A DNA stretch of 64,000 nucleotides. Source: Atherix ibis (taxonomy: Eukaryota > Arthropoda > Insecta > Diptera > Athericidae). The DNA lies in the NCBI GenBank assembly GCA_958298945.1, contig OY282605.1, positions 109,674,267 through 109,738,266 on the forward strand, in the 5' to 3' direction. Made by a program: the position numbers and the translations under genes. Each line of letters starts with the position of its first letter. The stretch's first letter is position 1. Shown here in pieces: positions 22,754 to 35,200 of this stretch. The notes beneath the pieces are model-generated. The model ran no database searches. It was not told the origin of the DNA and was given only the letters and a program-made list of their open reading frames with translations.

Positions 22754-25196
22754 ATACAAATTTAATCGCGTGCCATTTGGGCTTAATTGTGTACCGGAAT
22801 TGTTTCAGCGTGAAATGTTTAAAATGTTGGGAGACATTGAAGGGGTGATTATCTATTTTGATGATGTCGGCATTTGCGCCAGAACGGAAGAAGAACATGA
22901 TCGGATCATGAATAAAGTAATGGAAAGAGCACGTAAAAATAACATCAAATTTAACCCGGATAAGATTCAATATCGTAAGCGCGAAGTTAAATTTATGGGT
23001 CATATGTTGTTTGAAGGAAAGTTTAAAGCGAATTTAAAGTATCGGGACGCGATGTTGAAAATGGAAAAACCCGGGGATAAAGCGGCCGTGTTAAGATTTC
23101 TGGGCATTTTGAAATATTTGGCCAAATTTATTCCAAATTTGTCGAAACAATCGGCACATTTACGTAACCTTACGCGGAACGATGTCCCATTTGATTGGAC
23201 GGAAAATCATGATCTGGAATTTAAAAGGTTGCTTGATATCGTAACATCGGAACCGGTGTTGGCAGTTTATGATCCAAAATTGCCAGTCATTGTGCAAACG
23301 GATGCATCCAAAGATGGATTGGGTTGTGTTATTGTTCAGAATGGACACCCAGTAGCATATGCGTCTCGGACGTTAAGTAAAAGTGAACAAAAGTGGGCTC
23401 AGATCGAAAAGGAGTTGTTGGCAATTGTTTTCGCGTGTCAGCGATTTCATTATTTTTTGTATGGACGCGAATTTACGGTTGAAAGTGATCACAAGCCGTT
23501 GGAAACATTGGTCAAGCGGGATATTGATGATGTGACAATGCGGCTTCAGCGAATGCTCATGTCACTTCTGAGATATACAAAAATGACTGTTGTTTACAAA
23601 CCGGGTAAAGAAATGCTTGTAGCCGACTGCCTTTCACGGGCCCAATTATCCGATTGTCATGAAGATACGGACTTAACGGGAATTATTCATTCAGTAACAA
23701 AATCAGCGTGTTTGTCTAAACAAAATTACGATTTATACCGGTCAATCATTGAACGTGATGAGATTTTTTTGCGAATTTGTCGATATGTGGAGAACGGTTG
23801 GCCAAATTATCATCTACTGGATGATCTGGGCCGTGTGTTTCATAAATTTAAAAATGAGCTTCATTTTGAGAATGGATTGCTTTTTCGCGATCATCGACTG
23901 GTAATCCCAAGGGAATTACAGGTAAAACTTAGCAGGTGGTTACATGCGCCACATTTAGGAATTGAGAAAACTCTTGCACGTGCAAGAATGCTGTATTACT
24001 GGCCTAACATGAATGGTCAGATAAAGGAGATGGTTACATCTTGTGCCATTTGTGAAAAGTTCACGCGTAACAACCAAAAAGAAGAACTGGTTCAAGAAGA
24101 ACTTCCGAAGTATCCGTTCCATATAGTGTCGATGGATTTGTTTGAGTATGCTGGGCAGGACTTCTTGTCTGTTATTGATGCATATTCGGGATATTTACTT
24201 GTTGAGCATCTGAAGAACAAAACAGCGCGTCATATCATTGGAAGATTGCAAAGTAATTTTGATAAAATCGGATATCCAACTGTAGCTAAATCGGATAATG
24301 TACCTTTTAACTCGCGTGAATTTGAGGAATTTGTGAATGATTATAATATTGTCATGAAATTTTCAAGCCCTCGGTATCCACAAAGCAATGGGTTAGCCGA
24401 GAAGGGTGTGGCGATTGCGAAAAATATTTTGAAACGTTGTGTTGAGGAGCGGGATACGAAAAATTATCAATACCGAATTTTGGAGTATAACACAACTCCT
24501 GTGGCAAGTATGCGATTGACACCGGCCCAGTTGTTTTTTGGTCGGGTGGTCAAGACGGGAATGCCGATTTCGGGTTCATTGTTGACTCGGAGCAATTTAA
24601 GTGAGGAAACCGTTCAAAACAAAATAAAAGAAAAAAGGGAAAAGCAAAAGTATTATTATGACCGGAATGCAAAAGCACTGCCAGTGTTAAATTTGGGTGA
24701 TCTCGTTATTTTTAAGAAAAACGGAAGAGAATGGAATTATGGAACGATTGTTGGTAATGTAAATGGTCGATCGTACATCATTAGGGATAATTTTGATAAT
24801 CATTTTAGACGCAACCGACGGTTCATAGCCAAGACTAAGAATAATGAAGTGAATGGGGGAGAAGTAATGTTTGAAGAAAATATTAGAAGTAATGTTGCTG
24901 GTCCAGAGGCATTGAAACCAATCGAAATTGTACCGCCACTTGGGCGCAACGTACAAGATAATGTTAACAATGGCAATGAACCAATTGTGTGTGATGTGGA
25001 TGAACCAGTTCTACCAGTGTTGAATGATAGCAATACATCTTCAGATGAAGATCAAACCGCTGGTAGTTCTGAGTCAGAAGCAGAGTCGGCTAGCGATCAA
25101 GAGACATCCGAACCTGTAATGGTCAATGAGCCTGGAGTAACGAGAACTCGTAGTGGTCGTGTTAGTCATCCACCTCAAAGATATGGTTGGAATTAA
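22677..25196 (+). CDS. RT (rest), RNase H and integrase of element 2
   Basis: Open for 839 codons in the frame reached by a +1 change at the T-run. RT continues with SGYWQMELDE and has the active-site YFDDVG near 22855-22872. RNase H has VQTDASKDGLG, EKELLAIVFACQRF and ESDHKPLE. Integrase has the zinc-binding HLGIEKT...C-x2-C (HAPHLG near 23946, CAICEK near 24042) and the catalytic D, D, E in VSMDLF, KSDNVPF and SNGLAEKG. A C-terminal segment GDLVIFKKNG...NYGTIV and a tail RSGRVSHPPQRYGWN close the frame. No independent start is expected, since this is the downstream part of a single gag-pol unit split by the frame change. Confidence 0.92.
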   Translation: MKSGYWQMELDEVSSDLTTFMTPFGRYKFNRVPFGLNCVPELFQREMFKMLGDIEGVIIYFDDVGICARTEEEHDRIMNKVMERARKNNIKFNPDKIQYRKREVKFMGHMLFEGKFKANLKYRDAMLKMEKPGDKAAVLRFLGILKYLAKFIPNLSKQSAHLRNLTRNDVPFDWTENHDLEFKRLLDIVTSEPVLAVYDPKLPVIVQTDASKDGLGCVIVQNGHPVAYASRTLSKSEQKWAQIEKELLAIVFACQRFHYFLYGREFTVESDHKPLETLVKRDIDDVTMRLQRMLMSLLRYTKMTVVYKPGKEMLVADCLSRAQLSDCHEDTDLTGIIHSVTKSACLSKQNYDLYRSIIERDEIFLRICRYVENGWPNYHLLDDLGRVFHKFKNELHFENGLLFRDHRLVIPRELQVKLSRWLHAPHLGIEKTLARARMLYYWPNMNGQIKEMVTSCAICEKFTRNNQKEELVQEELPKYPFHIVSMDLFEYAGQDFLSVIDAYSGYLLVEHLKNKTARHIIGRLQSNFDKIGYPTVAKSDNVPFNSREFEEFVNDYNIVMKFSSPRYPQSNGLAEKGVAIAKNILKRCVEERDTKNYQYRILEYNTTPVASMRLTPAQLFFGRVVKTGMPISGSLLTRSNLSEETVQNKIKEKREKQKYYYDRNAKALPVLNLGDLVIFKKNGREWNYGTIVGNVNGRSYIIRDNFDNHFRRNRRFIAKTKNNEVNGGEVMFEENIRSNVAGPEALKPIEIVPPLGRNVQDNVNNGNEPIVCDVDEPVLPVLNDSNTSSDEDQTAGSSESEAESASDQETSEPVMVNEPGVTRTRSGRVSHPPQRYGWN

Positions 25197-25272
25197 TTCA
25201 ATGTAACAACCTTTTGATTTCAATAATTTCTCTGACTTATTCAGATATCATATTAAGTTAAATTTTGATTTT

Positions 25273-25277
<5 letters not shown>

Positions 25278-25311
<34 letters not shown>
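25278..25311 (+). repeat. A34 tract before the 3' LTR of element 2
   Basis: A run of 34 A followed by GCG directly abuts the 3' LTR. It sits where the polypurine tract should be and may serve as it. The length suggests slippage. Confidence 0.7.
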
Positions 25312-25312
<1 letters not shown>

Positions 25313-25314
25313 CG

Positions 25315-25552
25315 TGTAATAATATTGCTTGTTCATTAGTGAACAGCCGCTGTATGTCACTGTTGGTACTATAATATATGCCTATGGTTATTGTGAACGC
25401 ACCCATCAATGTATTTTGCCATTGTATACTGGGGGCCTCAGTTGAGCGTCAACCATCATCATGACAACATCTTATATTCAATAAACTACGCATGATTATT
25501 CAACTAGTAAATTAAAGTCTTTTATTTTATAATAATACCGACAATTATTACA
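25315..25552 (+). repeat. 3' LTR of element 2
   Basis: 238 bp, identical to the 5' LTR by direct reading, followed by AGATT. Confidence 0.95.
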
Positions 25553-25557
25553 AGATT

Positions 25558-26345
25558 ATCGAACCACGTGAGCGCAGATGACATGAGAGGAGTCATGGTT
25601 AGCTTAATTAGCTTTTAGTTAGCTTTCCAATGTTATGCTGGGCTCTGGTACAGCTTACAACCCTTTTTCGGGTTATTAGTGCGATTCAAATGACCTCGAA
25701 TAAAAAGAAAAAAACAAATCAACTTTTGAGGGTAGCGATGTTTTAAAACGGTAAAAGAGGAAGGATGGACGGGTCCGATGTATTTGAATATAGGCCATCT
25801 AAAACAGGTAAAGTTAACAGAGAAGGGGATAACAATTGCCCCGCCACGTCGCGGACCGCCGAGTCACATTTAGATATACGGTTTGTAAAAAAGGATGCAA
25901 ATGGCTTCTGAGTAAGGGCTATAAAGTAGAGAAGGCCTGGGAGCTATGCCAAGAGAACATTAATGAGCAAACAAAAGAGCTCTTTCCGGACGTTTATTAT
26001 TGGTAGCGACCTCAAAGAGACAAAAGACTGATGGGTCCCAGGTCTCTCATAGGAGAAAAGCTACTCAAGGACAAGCGATTGGAAAGAAGGATGACTCCAA
26101 AAAAAGTAAAGATCTGAGAAAAGCGTGTGATAAGAGGAGTAGGAAGACTACCTCCATCACGCGCCGTTACAAAAACGAGGGCCAAGAATAATTACAACGG
26201 GGGCCGACATTTTGACACCCTTGGTGTGGACTGACAAACCAGTAACAATTAATGCCTTAGAAACCACATTGAAGGAGTCATAGCTGCGCTAGGCCCCGTA
26301 TTACCCGATGTGTTTCTTCTAGAACAGCCATTGTGGCTATATGCC
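25558..26345. other. Less AT-rich block, possible retroelement ORF1 debris
   Basis: Base composition is clearly higher in G and C than the flanks. Frames on the plus strand give short pieces such as VKKGCKWLLSKGYKVEKAWE with CQENINEQTKELFPD and a lysine-rich 63-codon frame (26000-26191). They resemble the 5' part of a LINE or another repeat, but I cannot assign a family. Multiple stops exclude a working gene. Confidence 0.35.
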
Positions 26346-28490
26346 CACAATTACGAGTATTTTAAAGCAATAATAGTAAAAAATTATCATATACCAAACT
26401 TAATATTTTTATTATATCACGTCTGTACATTTAGAAAATTTTTAATTTTCATGTGATTTCAATATTTAAAAAAAACAATGAACTTAAGAAAAAAAATTAT
26501 AAATAATAGTAAATATTATAAAAAATAATTTTTAATTAGAAAAAGAGGATGAACTAACTTTACTGATTTTATTCAACAAAAAAAAACATTTTGCATAAAT
26601 TATGAGTCACATTTATGATAATTCGATTTTTCATTATTAAAAAATTTACTGTGCATTTTCAAATTTCTCGAATCGAATGCACCACAAACTACTTAATACA
26701 AGCAAACTAAGGTAATAAGCTTCACGACATAAACGAATTTACAAATTTACTAAATATTTTTAATACTCGTATGCTAAGGTGTGGGGCATTGGGAAATATA
26801 AAATTGAAATTTGATTTATGAAAAAACGTAAATACTGTTCGGCCAAATAGTGACTATTGAAATTAATTAATGGATTTGAAGTAATCAGCAAGTGGCCCAA
26901 ATATTATTGGGGAATTTGTGAACAAACCAATTTTCATGTTTAGATATTTAAATATAATTGCCGATGACAATATTTGCATCTATAATAAAATATGAAATAT
27001 TATAATGATGCCATCGTGGGAGTATTTCTCCGTCGCTTTGGCGTTCGGGGTCAGAAAAATCCCATGTTGTGTTGGTTTCGTATTTGATGTATTGTAACAT
27101 TGTTGTTAAAACCACAGAAAATAAAAATGCACATTGGTTAATGGCGAAAATATTTCATTTGCTGACATTATTATGGCAATGATAATGCGTTCATTTTATC
27201 ATTAACAGGTTGAATAAACGACGAAAATGCAACGCATCTTTATGATTTATCCCAAAAGAAAAAAAAATGTAATAGTGAAATTTTGGAAGTACAAACAGTA
27301 CAACAAATTTGTCATTGTAAATCATGTCGTCATGCCAGTGTTTAGATTTTAAAAATAATATTAAAAACAAAAACAAATAAACAATCTCAAAAGAATTTTC
27401 CTAAAATTGGAACGATAAGAATTCTTGGATATCTTTGTATTTGGTTGAGTAGATATTTCTATATAAACATTTGGTGAGATAAATAAAAATTGTTTATGTT
27501 TCATATAACTCGAGAAAGACTCAATTGAATTCAACTTGAACTGAGTTTTGATTAATCAAAAATCATAAAAATCTTCCAATACATGCGATTAAATTTATAT
27601 CACAATAGAACATTGGATATTATGTAAGCTGGATTGTTGCAATATCGAAAATTATTCATTTATTTTGACATATCTTAGAAATAAAGTCATCAGTTTTTGT
27701 CACAAAATATACTTTTGGCCATTACAATAGTTATCAAGGCTACCAAAAAATCTGGTATAGAAATTAATAGAAAGACAGTCACTTTTGACAAAAAAATATT
27801 AACTTTAAAGAAGATTTTCTCCTAAAAATGTCCTTTTTAATCAGTTTTTATTTTTCGAAATAAAAAAAACAGTCCTTTAACTGATTAATTTGCAGGAAAC
27901 AATTGTGTTCAGAAATGATTCATTACACCATTTGCGAAAAAATTTCCTTAAAACTAGATTTAGTATAAAATATCATAAAAATTTTAATATGTGAAAAAAT
28001 ATTATTGTGGTTTATAAAATGAGTTTTCAAGTAACGAAACTTCCATTTAATTTGAAAATACTCGTATTCATATAGAAAAATTTGATATAAGTCTTTAAAA
28101 CTTAAATTAAGGCATATTAATATTAACAGTCCTCCATATAAGTTATTTTATTTACGCATTCTGACACTGTTTATTGATCTAAACAGTTTGGGATTGATTT
28201 AACATTGTACGATAATAAAAATGAATAAACATTACTGAGAATTATTTTGTACAAAACATTCACATAGAAAAATGTTGCTGTTATGGCAATTTCTAGCCAA
28301 ACCATTGTGCCGATAACCGACGTCATAGATGAATTATTAGCTTTGGAGCCCATTTGGTTCTCTCAAGAAGATCACTTATTTTTGGGTTATTGACAACCCA
28401 TGCGGGGTACATACTACAGTTTTGAATTTAAAAAAAAATGGAATTCCTAATATCGTATTGAATCCCAAAAAATTGCAGTTGGGCTTAGTT
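26346..28490. other. AT-rich intergenic stretch, no gene seen
   Basis: No coding frame with a domain and no repeat I could support before the satellite-like array starts. Confidence 0.5.
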
Positions 28491-29930
28491 TTTTTCTAAA
28501 AATTTACCCGACGTTACTTTTTTTAGGCTTACCTCAGATATTTTGTACTATTTTGGTCTGCTTTTTTGTCTAAAAAATTATGCAAAATTATTTTTTTGAA
28601 ACTGACCGCAGATATTCTCCAATACTTCGGTTTGAATTTATTTTAAAAGCGAACTATTCTATCCGAACTAAAGATTTTGCACCCGACTAAAAAAACTTAT
28701 CTAAACTTACTTTTTTTGTAACCGATCTTAGATATTCTCCAATATTTTTGGGCTTAATTTATTCTAAAAAAAGATTGTTCTATTCGACCTCAATTTTTTT
28801 AGCTGCCCGCAGATATTCCCGAATATTTTGGGCTAAATTTACTGTAAAAATAGATTGATATGTCCGACCTAGCTTTTTTGTAGCTGACTTGAGATATTCC
28901 CGAACATTTTGGGCTAAATTTACTATAAAAATAGATTATTTTTTGCGACCTCGCTTTTTTATGGCTGACCTCGGATATTCTCCAATATTTTGGGGCTGAA
29001 TTTATTTTAAAAAAAGATTGATATGTCCGACCTACCTTTTTTGTAGCTGACTTGAGATATTCCCGAACATTTTGGGCTAAATTTACTAAAAAAAATAGAT
29101 TGTTTTTTGCGACTCGCTTTTTTATGGCTGACCTCGGATATTCTCCAATATTTTGGGGCTGAATTTATTTTAAAAAAAGATTGATATGTCCGACCTAGCT
29201 TTTTTGTAGCTGACTTGAGATATTCCCGAACATTTTGGGCTAAATTTACTATAAAAATATATTATTTTTTGCGACCTCGTTTTTTTTATGGCTGACCTCT
29301 GATATTCTCCAATATTTTGGGGTTGAATTTATTTTAAAAAAAGATTGATATGTCCGACCTAGCTTTTTTGTAGCTGACTTGAGATATTACCGAACATTTT
29401 GGGCTAAATTTACTATAAAAATATATTATTTTTGGCGACATCGTTTTTTTTATGGCTGACCTCGGATATTCTCCAATATTTTGGGGCTGAATTTATTTTA
29501 AAAAAAGATTGATATGTCCGACCTAGCTTTTTTGTAGCTGACTTGAGATATTACCGAATGTTTTGGGCTAAATTTACTATAAAAAAAGATTGTTTTTTAC
29601 GACCTCGCTTTTTTATGGCTGACCTCGGATATTCTCCAAAAGTTTGGGGCTGATCTTATTTTAAAAAAAAACTGTTCTAGTCAACCTTTATTTTTTATAA
29701 TCGACCTCAGATATTCTCAAAAATTTTGTGCTAGTTTTTTTCTGAAAATTTATCTGAACCTACTTTTTTATAGCTGACCTAAGATATTTACCAACATTTT
29801 AGGCCGAATTTACTATAAAAATAGATTGTTCTTTCCGACCTCACTTTTTTTTGTAGCTGACTTCAAATATTGTTCAATATTTTGTGCTAATTTGTTTATA
29901 AATATATTATCCGACAATACTTTTTGTAGT
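28491..29930. repeat. Satellite-like array, 82-bp monomer in A/B dimers
   Basis: The anchor word GATATT recurs at 28611, 28731, 28812, 28893, 28974, 29056, 29137, 29219, 29301, 29383, 29465, 29547, 29628, 29710 and 29783, with a variant near 29866, so the monomer is 81-82 bp. From 28893 to 29628 two monomer types strictly alternate. Type A carries TGGCTGACCTCGGATATTCT and ATTTTGGGGCTGAATTTA; type B carries GTAGCTGACTTGAGATATT and ACATTTTGGGCTAAATTTAC. The repeating unit is therefore an ~163-bp dimer, about five copies. The outer monomers at both edges are more divergent. No coding capacity. Confidence 0.92.
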
Positions 29931-32273
29931 ATATATTTTTTTGTTAAAAAATGTCGTTATGGTATACATAATCGCTAAATTTTTCAAGTTAATTTTTGAC
30001 CTTCTTGACAATGATGAGCTAATAGACCATAATAGGCTTCAAATTGTTTTTATTAATTGAAGTTTTTCGCAGAAACTTTGATATTTGATTCTTGCCATTT
30101 TACTCAGTATTGAATATAAAAAGTTGTCAATTTATAAAAACGATCTTTTGCGCATGATAATTTAACTCATTTTGGAAGTTCGAAACTGACGGACGTACAA
30201 TTATTTGCAATAAATTTTATTGCAAGTCCGGTACGCTATCTGCCGATATATTTTACAAAATCGTTTCAGTATCGACCATGAAAATGTATTTTCTCTCTTT
30301 TGAAGTGCAAAAGCAATTAGTCATTGTTATTTATTTAATTGATAATAATTCATATGATTAAATTCCTAAAACGCTTATAATATCTTATCTATCAGGTAAA
30401 AATGTACGTTGAACTCTCTTCCAAAATAAGGTTATTTTTGTTGAATAAAATCATCTTTGACAAATTAAAAAAGTTCTTTGCAATAGAAAATTGTATGCAA
30501 AATGTCTATGAGTTTTTATTACAACTCGTACGCATTTTCCCATATTTTTGTTGTTTAAAAGAATAATTCATAATCATCTTTTCAAAGCCCAATTTTTAAT
30601 TTCTTAAAACAAACTAGCATGCGCTAGGAAACCTAATCACCTCTTACTAGTTATCCACACATTGGCATACAAACAAAAAATTAACAAAAATTAATTCACA
30701 ATAATTTGAGTAATTTTATTCAATTCATTAATGAGGCTCCGATTAATCTTCTCAAAGAACTTTCAAAAATTATCCTGAAATTAATAACTCTAAGTATATA
30801 CTCGTAGTACAATTCCTTCCAAGAAAAAGGATAATTTACTATAAATATCTTTGATCATAAAAGAATAAATGATTCCATTGGCTACAATTTTTGATCATAT
30901 CATCCACGGTTTGGTTAAAGAATTTGTTTGATGGTAAAACACCAGTCAAAAAGTATTTCGATAGAAACTAGCTAAATTCTATATGGATAAAACCGCAAAA
31001 TTATCTGAAAATGGCTAATACATTCTAACTGAATAAATATTTAATTTTCCAAGTAATTTAACCTATTTTACTTAAAGAAAATATGCTCAAAAAACTTAGA
31101 GAATATACAATTTATTGTTTACTATATCTTTTAGATAAAAATTATCATTGTACGAATTTTTTGTTCAAAAACAATACAGTTTTTGTATAATTGAATTTTT
31201 TGGTACCTATTAATGCTAATGTGCTTTAAATGTACTCTTTTCAAAAAATTACGCTTTTAGATTTCAAATTAGTACATGTGAACAACGAAAGCATCTATGA
31301 AATTGTCTTGTCCGAAGTCCGTTAATAAAATTACGTACTCTGAAAACAGTACTAATGAATCATTGGAAAAAAAAACATAATTTTCCAATTTTAATTAATA
31401 AAACATTCTATAAAAATGTTGTTAGATATTTTATAAAAAATTATATTAAACAATAAAATTAGTGGCAACAACATTCATCCCCCCTCCCCCCTTTAAGTAG
31501 ATGAATACGTAGAGTCTGAATTGCGGACGAATATTTTTGATAGAATATCACGTTACAAAATAAATCGAACCGCTTAAATAGAATCAATCAAAAGCTAAAT
31601 TATATGAAATTCAATGTCTTATCAAAAGAGGGCACTATCAATAGCCTAGGTTCGTATAACAGATTCTATTTGATTTTAGAAGCCTTCAACTATTGTTCGA
31701 AGTTTTTCCATCTCTCGTTAATCATTACGTATATCAGAGAGCATCAAATCAATTGATTACCAATTTGAGCCAATTGATAATCGACAATCATCGCATAGCA
31801 AGGACGGAAGTTGGCTATTAAATATTTTTGATTACATTTCGCCATCATATCAAATAATTACTTAACAGAATGTACTCAATAAAATTATTAAAGTATGCCA
31901 GCAATAAAAGTTAATATTTTTTATGGCAGGGATCATGATTATAAAGCTGACGATACCTAACATTCTGTAATCATGAAGGCAGTGTTAATAATTAACGAGA
32001 CAAATTACACAAAATAGATAAATAAATTATATTAAATTAGCAAATAATTAAATAGGATTGCAGACATAAATCGCTTTTTGAGATAAGACAATTTAGAAAA
32101 ATACACTCAAAATAAGATTGTATAAGTTCATAAGTTATCTAATTCCTAAGAAGTACACTTTATATATTTTGTTTAATTTTTTTCAATAATGCCACTATAA
32201 TATTGCAATGCATTTAATTTGTATAAAATATATTTAAATAAGTTTTCTTCGCTTTATTTTTTCAACAGGAGAA
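29931..32273. other. AT-rich stretch up to the symporter gene
   Basis: No gene seen. The symporter's 5' untranslated exon(s) and promoter are probably in or left of this stretch, because a 3' splice site (TTTTTTCAACAG) lies just before the start codon. I could not place them. Confidence 0.45.
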
Positions 32274-35200
32274 ATGGGACAATTTTCATTATGGGACTAT
32301 TTAGTATTTTCAACCGTACTTATTATATCAGCTGCAATTGGATTATATTTTCGATTTACTGGCGGAAAACAAAAAACAACAAACGTAAGATAACAAATTC
32401 TATTTACTTTTAGTCCTTAAAATTAATAGGTTTCGTCAGAAGAAAAATGTGAATAAATTCGAAATAAAAAAAGAAATTGTCTTTAGTAATTTTTTTTCTT
32501 CAAAGAGCTTATTGTTTTTAAACTTTACTTTTGGTATTCTTTTGCCATTAAACATAAATTATTATCTACGAACTGTTACATGAAAGTATCCGCTTTCAAA
32601 ATATTTCCATTGGGCAGTTTAGCATTGGCAAAAGCGTTGTTCTTTGCATTCTTTGTAACAATTCCAATGAATGGAATTCTTTGTAACAGTTTCCATTCTC
32701 TGTTAGACTCCTTTGAATATTATCGACAGTACCAAGATGATGTCCTTTCGAGTATTTTTGATATTTAAAAATTTACACGGACTGTGATCAGGTGAATATG
32801 GGGACTGGGAAACTAGAGGAATCTATTTCTCTAGAAATTCTTTTGAAGGAGGAGATGTGAGAGCGACGGTATCATAATGGAGTATTAAAGTGTCTACAAC
32901 TTAGATTATAGAAGAACTGGATAGGCCTCTGTACAAAAATTGTGGCATAATTTTGTTGGCAAAACATTCGTAGAACGCACAAACATGCAAAATAACAGAA
33001 ACGGCGTAAATCATTGGGGCCAATTTAAAAGTTCAGGATGCGATTGAAGCGGTTCGTTTAAAACCATTTTCATATGTGATGTAATTTATGCGTAAACAAA
33101 TCGATTTTTTAATATTGCGGGTTTTGTTGTTTGATGGAGTTAGTTTTGGAAATTTGCAATAAAACACAATATTCTATTTTAAAATATTATTTATTTATTT
33201 ATTATATTTTCATTTTATTTATTTCACTGCATATTATTTATTAAAACAGAATTATAAAGTGGAAAAGCATATAAAAATATGAATTGCAAGTTATTTGATT
33301 TATATCAAAACAATTTTATGTGCACAAATAAAAATCCATTCTAAAAATGCAAAATTAATTAAATGAGAGAATGTGATATTATATTGAAATTAAAACCATA
33401 CCCGAACTTAGTTAATATAAATTTTAATGTTAAACAAGCATATGCAGATATTGAAAACTTCTTTATAATATAAATGTGTGTTTGTGAATTTAAATGGTAA
33501 TTTAAATAAGCATGTGCATTACAAAATGGTCTAATACAGAAAGCGAAAGCACACATGGTAACAAATTTATTTAAATGATAAGCCTATCGAATTTACTTTA
33601 TTTATTTTAACACAATGAAAACAGCAATGGAAAACAGACTGAAAAATTCGTTCCCTAAAATTTTCTTACACATAATTTACGTACACCGGCACTGAACTAT
33701 TTTGTTGTAAACATTGAACTGTCAACATCACATTTGTGTACATTTATTGAATGCCGAACTTTTCACTTTTTAACCACTTTTTGGACAAAACAAATCATTA
33801 AAAACCATTTAATCTCTAGTAAAAATGAAAATGCCAACTGCCGGCTTTCACTTGCACTTTCCGATAAGTACCAAAATAACAACCTGAAAAACAACAAAAG
33901 TATACAAGCATTTCGGTATGCTACCACTTTCATGGGGAATGGTGTATTTTAAAACTCTCCGAAAGTTTACAAAATTGAGGCGCTTCAAATTTGATTGATA
34001 TTTACGAAATAAATAATAAACCTAAAATAAAATTCCATTTCATATCAAAAGATTGTACAAAAAATAAACATTGCCTGTCATTGTATTTAAATTGTATTTT
34101 TGTTTCCAATAGTGAATTAAAATGAATAAAATTATGCTTTTGCAATTCAATAAATTTCTATTACGAAAACTAGATGTCAGTGGGTGTCATGTCTACATAA
34201 AAATATCTACACAAATATATGCAAGCGTTACAATTTCTCGCCGCTTCTGCAATAATTAAGCCAGAAAATTGCGTATTCATATAAGAAAATCTGACGTACG
34301 GGCCATCGAAGTATTCTTTAATCTAAGGTCTACAATATGTAAAGAACCATTTTGTGGAGCCTTCCATGAACTTCAATGTTACCCGACGGCCTGACCTCAC
34401 AGGAGTCTCACTTATTCTATATTTTTATTAGTTTTGCCTATTGAAAGTCTCTCTGAGCTAGATTCATCTTCCACTGCTTTCCCGGTCTTCCAAACACACT
34501 TAATGCCTTCAAAAGAATGCAAATTGTAATTACTATCGAAAATTACAACGGTCAGCCACAATTGTCACTCACAACGGTCACACACAACTGTCATATTAGA
34601 ACATGTGGAAGACTGAAATATTAACCGAAGCTAGCTTACTTGACACTCGAAAATCCTCAATTCCTCTTGCAGGTACGTATTTGTTGATGTTCATTATATA
34701 ATCTTATTTGCAGTTCGTTAATTTATAGACATTTTTTCTAAGCAAAACATTTCCATTTTTGCAGGAATATTTATTAGCTGACAAAAATATGTCAATATGG
34801 CCAGTATCATTTAGTTTAATGGCCAGTTTTATGTCGGCAATCACATTGCTAGGAGTTTCTACAGAAATTTACCAATTTGGAACAATATTTGTGATAATAA
34901 ATATCTCATACGGATTGACAACACCGATAGCAGCCTATATATTTTTGCCAGTCTTCTTCAAACTACAAAATGCCAGCGTTTATGAGGTACGTTTTCAATC
35001 GTACCTGTTTATGCAATCCGACTATTTTCAATATCAAAACTTCTAAAATAATTTGCAAATGAAAAACTTATTAATCGGCTATTCAAATCTACTTAGTATT
35101 TGGAGAAACGTTTTGGCAAAGTTACAAGACTCAGTGCGTCTTTAGCTTACTCGATACAAATGATATTCTATATGGGAATTGTTCTATATGCGCCAGCGTT

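Larger units (their letters stand above)
20311..25552 (+). mobile_element. Young Ty3/gypsy LTR retrotransposon (element 2)
   Basis: Complete element: LTR 20311-20548, tRNA-Leu-type primer site, gag-pol frame, A-rich tract, LTR 25315-25552. The two LTRs are identical over all 238 bp by direct reading, and the 5-bp target duplication AGATT flanks both sides (20306-20310, 25553-25557). The coding part has only one visible lesion, a frame change at a T-run in reverse transcriptase. The element therefore inserted recently. Overall type resembles the insect elements usually labelled K02A2.6-like; the clade is not certain. Confidence 0.95.

Noticed and set aside
28491..29930. CRISPR-like array
   Set aside because: The repeats are contiguous 82-bp monomers without unique spacers, no cas genes are present and the contig is eukaryotic.
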